This document shows positions 34,901 to 46,719 of a DNA stretch of 64,000 nucleotides, piece by piece (the stretch's first letter is position 1; every line of letters starts with the position of its first letter). Under the pieces are notes generated by a model. It was not told the origin of the DNA. It saw nothing but the letters and a program-made list of their open reading frames with translations, and searched no databases. Both the position numbers and the translations under genes were made by a program. Source of the DNA: Euryodendron excelsum. Lineage: Eukaryota; Streptophyta; Magnoliopsida; Ericales; Pentaphylacaceae. The stretch covers positions 35,031,183-35,095,182 of the forward strand of contig CM065377.1 of assembly GCA_033060915.1 (NCBI GenBank). The letters run 5' to 3'.

Positions 34901-35922
34901 GTGTGTATAAGTTAGGGTTAAAGTTTATAGAGGCAAAGGTTTAAAGAAACCAGAGAGGGCTAAGGTTTTGAGAGGATTCGAACTCTGTTTTCAAAGAGAT
35001 AGCATTTTTGGACTGAGATTATGGACCCTTTTATGTAGAGAAAATGGTCTGCATTTATAGGCAACTTAAACTGACCTGGCACCTATTGTAGTGGCGCCAT
35101 GCTTAAAATTACACAGGCGCCACTACTAGTGGCGTTAGGCCAAATTTTGGCTTGGCATCACTAGTAATGGCACCAGCCACTTAGGAAAGTTTTAGCGCGG
35201 CAAGAAATGTATCTTTGACCTTTGGTATGCAAGGCAAAAGATTTGGGTGCCTGTCCTAGTGACTACCATGCAATTTTTGGCTTGGCTCCACTAAGAGTGA
35301 CTCTGAAAAGTCCGAGAATAATTCGAAAAGTTCTAAGTAATCAAACTCGACCGAGAATGGACGGGAACCCTCGAGAGACTATCCTAGTAGTAATTGGCTT
35401 GAGAATCAATGCTAGAATAGTTGAAAAGGTTAATTAGCCCGCCAGGGGCAAAACGATCAATTGAACCAGAAAAACTCTGGAATGGGCTTAAAGTGTGACC
35501 CGTGAGAAGGCTTGAGGGTTAGGAATACTATTGAGAGTATTCCGAGAGGTTACCGATTTGATATCCAGAGTTGGCGTGGTTCCTAGAGGCGATCGGATGC
35601 CTAAGGGCAAAATGGTCATTTTGACCAAATGCTCCCGGAATCGGTTCGAGAACAACTAAAAGACACTAGAATGTGCTAGATTATCTCTGGGACAATCTTA
35701 GAAGGGTGGGTTTACCGCCATAAAGTCCTAGGTACTTTTCAAGAAGCATGCCAAATTGAATTAGACTAGGATAATGTCTTAGGAGTATTTTGGTCATTTA
35801 GCTTCTAGCAGGCCCAGGAAGTGACTCGTGGACTAGATTGGAGTTTGAATGTGCATGTGATGTTTTAAAGTGAGCTCGGTCAAACCAAAGATCGCTGAGC
35901 GGACAAAAATGGGGTGTCTACA
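31998..35922 (-). mobile_element. Solo giant LTR (3.9 kb), minus strand, subfamily 1, TACCC target duplication
   Basis: Read on the minus strand it starts TGTAGACACCCC (35922 downward) and ends GGTGCGATA, a CA to TA change at the terminus. TACCC flanks it at 31993-31997 and 35923-35927. Features in LTR order are: CAAAATGGTCATTTTGACC near 35610, GGCGCCACT palindromes at 35073-35175, TATAAATG at 35052-35059, a C-depleted purine/T-rich stretch on plus at 32560-34080 (G-depleted on its own strand), the conserved core at 32735-32790 and the TCTAGG hairpin near 32070. No coding. Confidence 0.95.
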
Positions 35923-35927
35923 TACCC

Positions 35928-36002
35928 TCGTTTAACCTCCTCACAAGTTGCCATTGTGGACGTGTGGAATGATGGCAAATTTCCCCTTTGTAATATAGGG
36001 TG
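35928..36002 (+). pseudogene. Gag-like ORF of the nested retrotransposon, C-terminal end
   Basis: Joining 31997 to 35928 across the duplicated TACCC keeps the frame of the preceding piece and gives RLTSSQVAIVDVWNDGKFPL followed by five more codons' worth of sequence and a stop at 36000-36002. This supports the nesting order: LTR insertion into an existing ORF. Confidence 0.6.
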
Positions 36003-38300
36003 ACCTTTTTCTCATATGTTTAGGTAGGAGTAGGAGTAGTTTAGATAGTTTTTATTTTTTCTTTCATTTTGTTTTACTAGTTAGGGTTCTATCTTAGTTG
36101 GGGGGTGCACTTAGGCACCCTAATCTCTTTTCTCTCACAATTTTATCTCATTTCTTGACTTGTCTTCATGCATTGAGGACACTGCATTATTCTAGTTGCA
36201 GAGAGAGTAGAGGTTTTACCTCTATTTGTGTTTTTGTTTATTTGATTTTGCACTTTTGTTTTTGTTTCTTTATGTTGATCCCTATTCTATAAAAAAAAAT
36301 TAAAAAAAACCTATTCTATAAAAAAAATTAAAAGAAATTTATGACTTCCTTTTGTTAGAGGTAGAGTTTACCTATCATTTATGTTAGTGCTATTTCATTG
36401 CATATATCTAACACTCTATTGTTTAGGGGGGAAGTCATAAGTCATTTTGATGTCATTTTGTGGTATAGTTAGAGGTACAATTTAGATTGCATATATATTT
36501 TTTGTTACACTTCGATCTCTTTGTGATATATTGATTTTTCTCAGGTATTATATTGAATGATGATCTTTCAATTACTTGGGATATTTGATAAGAGGTTGAA
36601 GTATCTTATGGTCTCGGTATCGATTCTTTCATGTTTTTAGCACATTCATCTATATTTTATTCATGTTGATCTCTAGTTATCTATGGTAGATGTGTGAATG
36701 CTTTAAGATGTGGGACCAAAGTATATTCATGAGACTTAATCTTTAATTTTTGAATGATTAGGGTGTTGCATGGCTTATATTCAACATATGATGAGCATTT
36801 CACTCTTTGATTTTGATGTTCTGTGGGATGTTGTCTTTAGTACACATTAAGTGGGAGGATTATACTCATTGAGCACAAATTATGGATGTAACTTTATTGT
36901 ATTAGTTTGTGCATTTATAGCCTTATTGAGTGGAGATCTTAACCCTGTGAGCTTTAGAGCTTCATACCTTCTTTAAAGAGATATTACATTCACTCAAAGA
37001 GATTTCTTGATTCTTATCATTTCAATGACTTCATTACATTTGCATTTGGCTTATTTGTTTTATATTAACTCACATTATTAACACTTACATTCATTCAAGA
37101 TCTATTTTATATATGCTTTGGGAAATAATTTAGGTCATCTTTCCTCCTTTTGAGCTACAAAATTTTTTGTTGTTTTTATTCCCTTTGTAACCATGTCTTC
37201 ATACTCTTTTTGACATATGATCTCACTTGAGATGTGATCATTGATAAGATAACTTCTCTCTCTAGTTAAAGAGACACAAATCTTCACTTTATTGAAACTC
37301 ATGAAAAAGTAAAGAGGAACCATGTTGTGTAAATGTAAAAAATGGTGAAGGTATGCAACAAGGATAGTAAAGAGAAGTGAAAGAAAAAAAAGAGACAATG
37401 GGATTGAAAACAAAGCAAAAGAAAGGAAAAGAAACAAAAGAAACAAAAATAAGGGTTGAAGCCTCAAAGAGGCAAGGAAATATGCTAGAAAGTTAGAATG
37501 GGAAAGAAAGAGAAGAATTACTTCATTAATACTACTTGCCTTGATCACACATGTATTGTATTCTCATACATTTTCCTTTCTTCATATACCTTACCTTGAA
37601 ACCCTATTGGCATTCCCTTACAAAGTCCTTTATGATCCAAAAGCATGCACTTCACTTGAGATCTTGTATGAATGTGAGCTCTTACTTGTCATCATGATTA
37701 GTTGATATATAAGTTATAAGCATTCTTTCATAAAGTCATGTTAAGATTTATACACTTTTATTATTGCGGTTTTTGACATTTGGATTAATGTCTTACATTT
37801 TTTATGGCATTTACTCTTTTTTAGAGCATCTCATTGAGGGAAACCTTGTGCTTAGTTGTTTGAGAGTGTATGTCCGGTGAGAATTTGGATCAAAACTCCA
37901 AGGCTATGAATGTATGAGTAGATATTTTTAAGCTACATTACATGATTCTAGCACACACACACACACACACATGAACCTCAATTATTGTGTTCTTTTTTAT
38001 ATAATCTTGCTTACGTTGATATTAGAGGTGAATTGTTAAGGTTGCTTTAATCCATCTTATACATTACCACTATATTGTTCTAAATCTTAAATTAATAATT
38101 ATGAATTGATGTTTGTGGGTGTCATCACTGTAAGCCCTCACGATACACCACTCATCCACTAGAGGTAACTTAGGAGTTCAAAGGCTTGATACATAGACTA
38201 AATACACCCGGGACTCCCACGAAAGTGGAGATTATATTTGTACATACTTGCTTTAGTTTTAATATTTTGCTAGGGACTAGCAAAAGCAAGTTAGGGGATA
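36003..38300 (+). mobile_element. 3' non-coding internal region of the nested retrotransposon
   Basis: It contains the tgcattgaggacactgca motif (36170-36190), gggggaagtcataagtc (36425), a purine-rich A/G tract at 37375-37460 and a (CA)n tract at 37952-37970. No polymerase domain is present on either strand. It ends with the purine-rich tract before the 3' LTR. Confidence 0.7.
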
Positions 38301-39739
38301 TAATTGCACTCCAAAAGTACAATTACAACACCTTAATTTGCCATTTGTCAACCTTAGTTTAGGAGTTTATATACCTCTTTAATTAAATTTTAGTATTAAC
38401 TAAGTTATTTTGCTTTGTATAAGTTTTGAGCTTAATGTGTAGGGTTTCAGGCGCATTTCGAATGAAGAGAGAATGTGTTTTCAAGAGGATGTTATCAAGG
38501 TACAAGCTGTTAAAGCTGTGGTATAACCAGTTGAAGTATGCAGAGCTGAAACTTTGAAGGGTCAAATCTCCCAAACCAGAAAGGCTATCGGGGCCCATAA
38601 TATGTTGATTTTATATAACTTTGAAAAATCTATTCAAATATGCTGACCATATGTACAATGGTTTAACAATACATACGGTAATGCATACCGTATGTAAGGT
38701 CTACAAAAATTCTAAACTTCAGAGAGCTACAATCAGCGTACAAATACATCGTACGAAGACTATACATATGGTATTTTGATCGTATGTACAGTGGTTAGAC
38801 CGTACGTACGATCCTGGCAGTCCCTGTTTTATTTTTACTATCATAAATACGAGTTTGTATGGGATTTTGGGGATCTATCTCTCTTTTTTCACTCAATTTT
38901 CTTAAATTTCTTTGTATCTAGGAGTAGAGTAGTGATAGAAATTTTATTTTCTTGCATTTTCCTTTGCTTTCCTTCATTTTCTTTATATCCAAACACTAGT
39001 TTTCTTTCAATTAAATGCAAGATCTACATTTTTCATGCATCATCTTATAGATTGAAGTAGCTAAACACATTCTTGGATGCAATTATGAAAATCTACCAAA
39101 GATCTTCAAGGGATTCATTGGAGGTATATGAATTTCAATTATCTACCTTAAGTTTCCTTCAATTTCATCTCAATTGGGTTGTAGATCTATAAAACACTTA
39201 GACTCATAATCTATATTGGTAATCTCTATTCATAATTCCCTAATTGGTATAGGAATTGCACAATTGATGGTTTGTTTCTATGATTCCTACAATTGAACAT
39301 CAATCTTCACTCAATTGAGCATGAATTCTAATTTCTATGGACAAAATCTTCCGAGTCAAGGATCCATGGAGTGATCCTTGACTTGAGTTATACAAATCTC
39401 TATTGAAGACTTTGTAGAGAATTGGTAGATTGAAACAATTGCATTCAAGCCTTTTGTTAATCATTCTCAAAGTTAATTAGAATTGCTCTTAATACTTAGT
39501 TTAATTAGTTAAATTGGCAGTCAAAATACTCTCACCATCAATATATTTTCGGTCTTCTTTATAGTTAGATTCAATTTGCTTAGTTGCACTTTCAATTCTA
39601 ATCAAATTGTTTGGTATTCGCCTATGTCACGCCTATATTTGGCTTAGTTCTTAAGAAGATACGATTCCAAACTTTTCGAATAAACTACAACTATCAATCA
39701 TGCACTTGCGAAAAATAAAACACTATTGAGGGTGATTCA
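38301..39739 (+). repeat. 3' LTR of the nested retrotransposon
   Basis: This is the partner of 24268-25705, colinear over its full length, including the CGTACG palindrome cluster (38645-38815), the decayed TATA (cataaata near 38843) and the terminus GGTGATTCA. It is followed by the CTAGA target duplication. Confidence 0.9.
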
Positions 39740-39744
39740 CTAGA

Positions 39745-41241
39745 GCCCCATGTAATTCTCTCAACCTCCCTTATCTTCCACTTTTGTTGACTTATTCCAA
39801 TTGGGGTATCTATTCACTCGATATGTATGTGTCCCACTCAAAAAAATAAAGTGAAATTGCCATTTACAATTAAACCAAGGTTTTGCTGGCTCATATGACT
39901 CCAATCAATGCATGGGGTGGTTGTTGTTAATATTTTTATTATTGTTACTCTTTATTCTTTTTCCTTTCTGTGTGTATATGCGTGTGACCCAAATTTTGGA
40001 TTTCTTTAAAATATAGCCTGTAATTTTAAAATTTTTAATTAAAATTAGCATGTATCCAAAGTTAAAAACTTTAGAAAATGTGTATCATATCTAAGAATTC
40101 CTTTTAAATTTTAGACCAATTAATTATACGCGTGTGACCCAAATTTTGGATTTCTTTAAAATATAGCCTATAATTTTAAAAATTTTAATTAAAATTAGCA
40201 TGTATTCAAAGTTAAAAACTTTAGAAAAGGTGTATCATGTCTAACAATTCCTTTTAAATTTTAGACCAATTAATTATAAGCTATCTAATGTTCCTACAAC
40301 TTAAAACTTGAGTTTATCATAACCTAAAGGTCAAGACTGATCAGTCCATTTTTTTTTCGCCTTCAAGAACTATTTAAGTGCACATGAAATAAAACTAAAA
40401 AATAGCGATAGTGAAAAATATTGCACATGAGATTTTAATTTTCATTGTTTTTTTTCAATGTCAAAGTGCTGTTTTTAAATTTTTAAAAATAATACCCTAA
40501 AGTTGTTGAATTGATATTTAAATTTGAATAAACTAATGGTCTGTGCCAGCTCAATCAAGGTTTCTGTGGCAGTCCGAAAGGTAGTTGGGGCTTAACTGCA
40601 AAAGACTGGTTGCTGGGTTTGCACATTGGGTTGACGTCCTACATCAAGACGTTAGGGTGTGTGTGTGAGTATCTAACTGTGCTCGTATAATCATAAAAGT
40701 TAAATTCTTTTATGAGTTATATCTGAATTGTTGTTAAAAAATATAAATAAAAAAAATAAAAAAAAAACCCCTAGAATGAACTGCGTATACATCAGTTTGG
40801 GTTACTTCTTTATTTTGTTTAACGATTTAGGACACGTGTATTTTCTGAATGCTTTGGATTGGTTTCAACTGGGATTCATTTTTTAGCCGGAAAAACTCAA
40901 GCGAGTCGTAAGAAAACTCGACAGACCTTGAGTTTTTTATTTACTCTTTTTTTCCCATCAAGTGGGGTTAATTGGGACATGTCAAGTTAACATTCTAAAC
41001 GTTGACATTTTCTTACTGGGCGGCGTATACTCTGCTCATCATTTTTTTTTCCCATTTAATTGAGTTGGATATCTGATTATTTCTTCTGACGTAGCATACA
41101 ATGTCCCAAAATGCGCAGGGAAGAAGTCTTTTGTATGGAATGGCACCCCTCCCACGGTTGTCATTATAGAGCTTGAGCTAGTTGAAGAAATTTTGCTTAC
41201 GAACAGTAATTTCAAAAAGTCGACCCCAAGTTCAACTCCCA
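39745..41241. other. Intergenic sequence including a 150-bp tandem duplication
   Basis: No gene is seen. 39981-40130 and 40131-40280 are near-identical head-to-tail copies beginning cgtgtgacccaaattttgg, with only a handful of differences. The rest is AT-rich. Confidence 0.7.
39981..40280 (+). repeat. Tandem duplication, two 150-bp units
   Basis: The second unit starts exactly 150 bp after the first, and both end in ttagaccaattaattata. This is a recent local duplication. Confidence 0.9.
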
Positions 41242-41473
41242 GGTCTATTTGGTAAGGCTTATGTCAAGCTTTTTTAGCTTAACTTTTTTTTACTTATAAG
41301 TAAAAAAGTCAAAACTTTAGAGATTTTGCTTTTTTTTTTTACTTTTCTACTAGTATTTAGCTTGTAAAAGCAAAAGTTAAAAAAGTTAAATTTTTTTGCT
41401 CTTTTTTGCTTACCAACTAAAAACACAAAATAAAAATAAAAATTAAAAAAAAAAATTGTACCAAACGAGCTCT
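41242..41473. mobile_element. hAT-like MITE
   Basis: The termini GTCTATTTGGTAAG and (inverted) GAGCTCGTTTGGTAC enclose an A/T-rich fold-back (acttataagtaaaaaag). A relative lies at 58090-58271. No clear 8-bp target duplication. Confidence 0.55.
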
Positions 41474-42897
41474 TAGTTTGCTATTGTCTAGCCTTGGAGG
41501 CTGGCTATGAGAAAGAGAGTCAACTCAGAGTATCATGCATGAGTATCAAATCAGTAAATCCCAGTCTGTCCTTAGTTAGTATTGGAAGCTGAATAATTGA
41601 TATTGGGTGTGAAGAAATTGATATTCATGTTCAAATTACTAAAGGGAAGTTATTTAATGGCAACTTAGTGCATGTGGCGCTTGCCGGCCATTTTGGGATT
41701 GTGAGAGGGTCAGGTGACATGAGAAGAGACAATTTTTACGTGATGACCAATTCGCAGTTGAGCAATCTTACTAGTAGTACAGCGCCATCTATTCACGTTT
41801 GAATGACTGATAAGATAAAATTTTCGTTTAAAAGAAAGTTCGCAATGGAGTTGTTATTAGAACACGTTGGTGCATAAGCCACATAAGAAATATGTGGATA
41901 ATGGATCACTAATTGTGTAACATCTAACTAACAGGACACAATCGTAACCACTTTGAATCTGACTGAAATCTGCAAATTAAGTCAGTCCATATGTAGGTGT
42001 AAAAGTAAATATGTGAAGAGATTGTTTTCGTGTTTTGAATTTATAATTCTCATCTCTCTCAATGAATAACTTACACCGCAGCACCAAGTAATGCACTCTG
42101 AACACAAAAGCATTAATATGTTGTTTGTTTGACAGAAGGCAAACCCAAACGCACAACATTTTGAGCATCCATATTATTATTTACCTTTCAGAAAAAGGAA
42201 AAAGTATCTCTAGTTGGTTTGCATTTGTTTGCAATATCTATTTATCCATCCATTTCATTTTGAAATCTTACATCTAAATTCTCATCTTTTCAGTTAATCA
42301 CAATTTTTTTAAATATTTTCTCAAATTTTTTCAACGATCGCTGCGAAATTTATCGCCTCAATAAGTCTTTTGCCATTTCTTAAGAGCATCATTAAGAAAT
42401 TAGGACTTATATTGATACTAGTATCTCCGTTTTCTCAGCAACTTCATCCCTTTGAGCTTGAGCAAAATAGCAAGGGAAACGAAAATGAAATTACTTATAA
42501 TTATTTAATGATTATAAATTTTTTTTAAGAATACCAGTTCATTTTCTTGTCATTTTTTTTTTTTACAATCCAACCAAATAAATATAAAACTTAACTTCTT
42601 TTATTTTATTAATCGTTCTCTGTTTCTTTCATTTTCAAATCAAATATAAACATGTTGGTTCAATTCAAATGGAATTAAGACCCATTTTGTTGTGGCCCAT
42701 TATTAATACACTTTTTTTTTTTTTTTTTGTGTTTTAGTCGTCACTGTTAATTAATAAATTTAGATGTAACAAAGGTCATCTAGCTGCCCATCAACGGCTG
42801 AGATCAATTTCTCTTTAACACCACCCGACATCTCACTAAACTTATTTCCAAAATGCCACAAATCTGATCCTATAATTACATGCCAGTGGGCAAAAGA
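41474..42897. other. Intergenic sequence upstream of the FLA gene
   Basis: No gene is seen. A poly(T) run of about 17 lies at 42712-42728. Confidence 0.5.
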
Positions 42898-42910
42898 TTT
42901 GGCGGGAAAA
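42898..42910 (+). promoter_or_regulatory. E2F-type motif upstream of the FLA gene
   Basis: TTTGGCGGGAAAA matches the E2F/DP consensus TTTSGCGS and its AAA flank. It lies 160 bp before the FLA start codon. Function is inferred from the motif only. Confidence 0.5.
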
Positions 42911-43006
42911 GTCTGTTACTCAATCAGTTAGAACCAGCTCATTGATCTTTCTGAAGATATTCTTCCCACGCAAACTGAGCGATACAAAGCAAATAAATAA
43001 ATCAAG

Positions 43007-43008
<2 letters not shown>

Positions 43009-43070
<62 letters not shown>
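43009..43070 (+). repeat. (TC)31 microsatellite touching the FLA start codon
   Basis: This is an uninterrupted TC run of 62 bp ending at 43070; ATG begins at 43071. CT-rich leaders are common in plant 5' UTRs, but this one leaves no spacer before the start. Confidence 0.95.
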
Positions 43071-43072
<2 letters not shown>

Positions 43073-43973
43073 GGCAAACTGGTTCTCTCTTCACCTCCTC
43101 CTCGTGGCACTCACCATCGCCAGCCCCACCCCATCTCAACCGCAAAGTCCCCTCAACCAATCTCTCCACACTCCATCCCACCATCACCACCACCACAACC
43201 ACCCATCATCCTCCAACCACCACCCCCCTCCAAACCCACCACCGCACCACGACCAACATAGTCTCCACTACGACCCCCCTCTCCACCAATCACCACCGCC
43301 ACAGGGATGGGCCGAGCTCCAAGAACAACAACTTAGGAACATAATTGAAGCCCTTCTTGGCACGGGAGGCTTCAACGGATGGGCTGGCCTCCTCTCGGCC
43401 GCCGACCCATCAACACTTCCGTTCACTGCCACCCTCTTCATTCCAGACGATGACGCGCTCTCCCACCTTCCCACCGCCAGTACCCCTACTACAACCATCT
43501 TCATGATGATGATCAATTTCGACCCATTCATCGTCCCCTACCACATAATCCCCCAACGCCTCCGTTTCTCCGACCTTCAACTCTTCCACACCCACACTCG
43601 ACTCCCAACTCTCTTGCCGTCCAACTCCATTGTCATCACCAACAGCTCCCCCTCCAACTTCACCATCAATGACTCTCCCATTTCCCACCCCGACCTCTAC
43701 ATAAACTCTGCTGTCTGCGTCCATGGCATCAAAACCATCCTCGACTACACCCTTTACGGCAGTGGCAGTGGCAGTGGCAGTGGCAGTGGCAGCTTCTTTC
43801 CACCGCCCGGCCCAATACCGAGGCCGAGAAACCCTGAAACGGTGGCACCACCATTTATTTGCAGCTGGAGGTCCGATGCTGCGGCATGTTTGTGCACTGA
43901 GTTTCCCCTCATTTTCTTGGCTGTTTGTGCTGCTTTTTCATTCAAGATTCATGGAAACCGTCTCACTCGTTGA
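43071..43973 (+). CDS. Fasciclin-like arabinogalactan protein, single FAS1 domain
   Basis: This is a predicted secreted cell-wall glycoprotein of 300 residues, intronless. Residues 1-18 form a signal peptide (MANWFSLHLLLVALTIAS). 19-78 form a Pro/Ser/His-rich linker with six His at 37-42 and Ser-Pro and Pro-rich stretches suited to O-glycans. About 80-228 is the FAS1 domain, with an H1-like TLFIPDDDAL (121-130), the YH pair at 157-158, N-glycosylation sites Asn191 and Asn196, and an H2-like CVHGIKTILD (216-225). A GSGSGSGSGSGS tract (230-241) and a Pro-rich stretch follow, then a hydrophobic segment (EFPLIFLAVCAAFSF, 277-291). It resembles the short single-FAS1 group (Arabidopsis FLA19-21 type) rather than the classical GPI-anchored FLAs. 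I chose the ATG at 43071 because it opens a signal peptide. An in-frame ATG at 42942 would add 43 residues through the TC repeat. Confidence 0.85.
43759..43793 (+). repeat. In-frame GGCAGT repeat in the FLA gene
   Basis: Hexamer GGCAGT units encode the Gly-Ser tract after the FAS1 domain. Slippage would add or remove Gly-Ser pairs without breaking the frame. Confidence 0.85.
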
Positions 43974-45455
43974 TGGCATGGTTTGTTCACTGACGAAGAA
44001 TAGTGGTTTTTGCCTTGAGTTCTTGGAAATACATGCAACCTTAATTGGATAACGGCAGAGATGACTCTCATCTCTCTGCTATTCTTGTTATCTGCTAGGC
44101 TTTCTTCGTTTTCTGCTATTCTTGTTTTCTTTGTCCACTCTCTTGCTCACAAGTTGAAGAATGATTGTTTTTCGTGGTGAGAAACTTGAATATACCATTA
44201 TGGGCAGATATGAGTGTACTGTGTATACATATACGTACATCGGTGCTATTTCTTTTCTTTCTTCTTTTCTTTTTTTCTCTGGAGTCATCGTTAATCAATC
44301 ATATCATGTCTTCTTTTATTGTTATCGACTCGTTTTGCCATCTCTTTTTCTTTTTTCTGTTTTGGAAGTATGATTCTGACATTGAGATCTCACTGTATTT
44401 TTTATTATTTTTTGTAAATGTGTTTCATTAGATTATAGACACAATTAATGGCGGAGTCATAAAACTTATCCCTCCCCTTAATAAGAACTCGGGAAATTTA
44501 TTTTTCATAATTAACAGTAAGATACATAACTTCCAGTACACATGACATACATATATATATATATATATATAAAATAAACTTATATATAATATTTAGTGGG
44601 GACTTTTAATGCAAAATAATTATTTAAGAGAGACATTTATATATTTTTTGAGGGGAACAAATTGAAAAATATTTCACAAATTGTTGCTAAAAATTGCATC
44701 GTTGAAAACATGAGGGGAAAATTTATAGATATAGATTTCGGGTGGGGAAATCAAAAAATGTTAAAAAATTTGTATATTAAAATTCAATTTTACAAACTTT
44801 AGGAAGGGTTGCTAGCTACCCTCTGAGCTTATATTGGCACCGCCCATCGACACAATTCTGATGAAAGGGTCGACAACAGACGCTGCTGCAGATTGAGCAA
44901 CGAGGATCTGAGCGTTGGTTGTAGAATTTGGTAGTTGATTCAGGCCTGCTTGCAAGTGTATAATCAGAAACCACCCACATGCAGGGGACTCATGAGCTAG
45001 CTAGCCAGACAGTGAATGGGTCTGAATTTTTACCCATTTGGCCTCTGGGCTCGGCTATTAAGCTTTGAACTTGGTACACGTGAGCATTGCTGTGAGCAAT
45101 TTAGCACACCACATGTTTGGGGCTGCAAATGAGCAAATCCTTTTCAGTACTTCAAGCTTTACTTGTCAGAGAACTTAATTAAGGCTTGGCTCAATGCTAA
45201 CAAATCATTCTGGTTGAAGTTTAATTCGTATATTCAAGTGTGGCTTGTCTCTATTTTATTGAAGGCACGAACTCTACCCTTTAAAAAAAATAGCCGACAA
45301 GCATGTTTTCTGTGACTTCTTCACACTAGTTGTTACCACCTCTGCATATAGTACTTCTGGTTAAAATTCAAAGATTAATCCTTGACCGATCGAATTTGTT
45401 TATGTTTATACTTTTTGGTCAGCGTTCATTTTTAAAGCTTTATTAATTATTATCA

Positions 45456-45457
<2 letters not shown>
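43974..45457. other. FLA 3' region and intergenic sequence
   Basis: No further gene is seen. A (TA)10 tract lies at 44551-44570. 44450-44830 has C- and G-run-rich decayed repeat character. Confidence 0.5.
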
Positions 45458-45492
<35 letters not shown>

Positions 45493-45493
45493 T
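45458..45493 (+). repeat. (TTA)n microsatellite
   Basis: About 36 bp of uninterrupted TTA repeats. Confidence 0.95.
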
Positions 45494-46561
45494 GAGGGGT
45501 ACAGGGCGTGATTCAAAGTAATGGGCCTAATCTCCCCAAGCTAATGAAAGAAAATAAGATAGGACAGATAGCCTTGGGACAAGGGGTCTAAGCAAGATGT
45601 GTAATGACCAAAATTCCTTTTATCCTAATTTACATATAATACTCTGTATTATGTAAATAATATAATGTAATATTACATTTCACATATATGAATATGTTAG
45701 TAATGTATATTAACATTCTATTAATAATATAATATATATAAATCTTATATATTAATATCATAACTATACACAAATTAATATATTGTGTATTAGCATTATA
45801 TTGATAATATAATATATATCTTATATGTTAGTGTTATAATTGCATATTTACTAATACATTATATCTATTAATATATTAACACAATATTATATATAACTTA
45901 TATAGTGTTATTATATTATATTCTATTTGATATAAATTAGTGAGGAACAACACAGTTATTTCTTATTTTTATCTAGTCCAGCAAAACAAACAAACGTGAG
46001 ATAAGATTATTTCTTGTTTTTATCATATGTGAAACAAATATGGGAACCAATGGACTATTTAGAATTATATGGGACTATTATTCCTGGGACCATAGTTATT
46101 AATTTTATACCGGCTAAGGTATTATTTTTGCTATTGGTATGGTACGTACTGATACTAGTGCAATACCGAATACTGTCTCGAATTTATTGCTATAAATATT
46201 ATATGATATAATGTAAACATGTTATTTAATCCAAATATATATTTAAAAATACTTAAAAGACATATTATTGTCTAGTATATGCCTAAAATAAATTTTAATT
46301 AACAATTGTCATCAAAAGAAAAGAAAATAAAATTATTTTTAAAAAGATTACACAAAACCGATAACCTCCGGTAAATCAGGTATCAAAGGTATTGGCTGGT
46401 ACTATCGGCATTTTTCAGTGATTAATAACTATGCCTGAGACTACCTCTCATGATTACTAATTTAGAGACTTCTTATCCTATCCATGAAACAAACGTGGCC
46501 TTAGAGGATAGTTAGTGAACAAACATTAATTTCTAGAACATCAAAGGCACACAATAAGAAA
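45494..46561. other. AT-rich intergenic sequence
   Basis: 45640-45930 is almost pure A/T with recurring ttaatatatta and ataatataatatat words, matrix-attachment-like in composition only. No gene is seen. Confidence 0.5.
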
Positions 46562-46719
46562 TTTTTTTTTTTTTTTTTTGGGAGAAGGGGTCAATTACAT
46601 GTATAGTTAGCAAGGAGGGGGGGAGTTAGTAAGTTAGGAGACTAAATTTTACAAAGAATCGAACTCCTAACCTCACCTAAGCTAGGTCAAGATGATCATT
46701 GGGCCAAAGGCCCCGGTCG
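46562..46719 (-). mobile_element. Probable SINE, minus strand
   Basis: On the minus strand, an A-box-like TTTGGCCCAATGATCATC (about 46710-46693) is followed by a B-box-like GTTCGATTC (46664-46656) and ends in an A run (18 T on plus, 46562-46579). A target duplication could not be fixed with confidence. Confidence 0.55.

Larger units (their letters stand above)
24268..39739 (+). mobile_element. Non-autonomous LTR retrotransposon (LARD-like), nested by two solo LTRs
   Basis: The element is flanked by CTAGA at 24263-24267 and 39740-39744. The 5' LTR is 24268-25705 (1438 bp) and the 3' LTR is 38301-39739 (1439 bp); they align along their whole length. A primer binding site follows the 5' LTR, and a purine-rich tract (caagttagggga) precedes the 3' LTR. 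Subtracting the two later insertions leaves about 7.1 kb, of which about 4.2 kb is internal. There is a decayed gag-like ORF but no polymerase, so it depended on a partner. The TTGACGCC...GGGA primer site and the tgcattgaggacactgca 3' region fit the Athila side of Ty3/gypsy (inference). Confidence 0.9.

Noticed and set aside
37135..37548. 137-residue minus-strand frame with hydrophobic runs
   Set aside because: It is antisense to the purine-rich 3' non-coding part of the LARD-like element. The Leu/Phe runs reflect A/G-rich sequence.
43002..43945. Minus-strand frames opposite the FLA gene, including a Glu-Arg repeat
   Set aside because: They are shadows of the FLA coding sequence and of the TC repeat.
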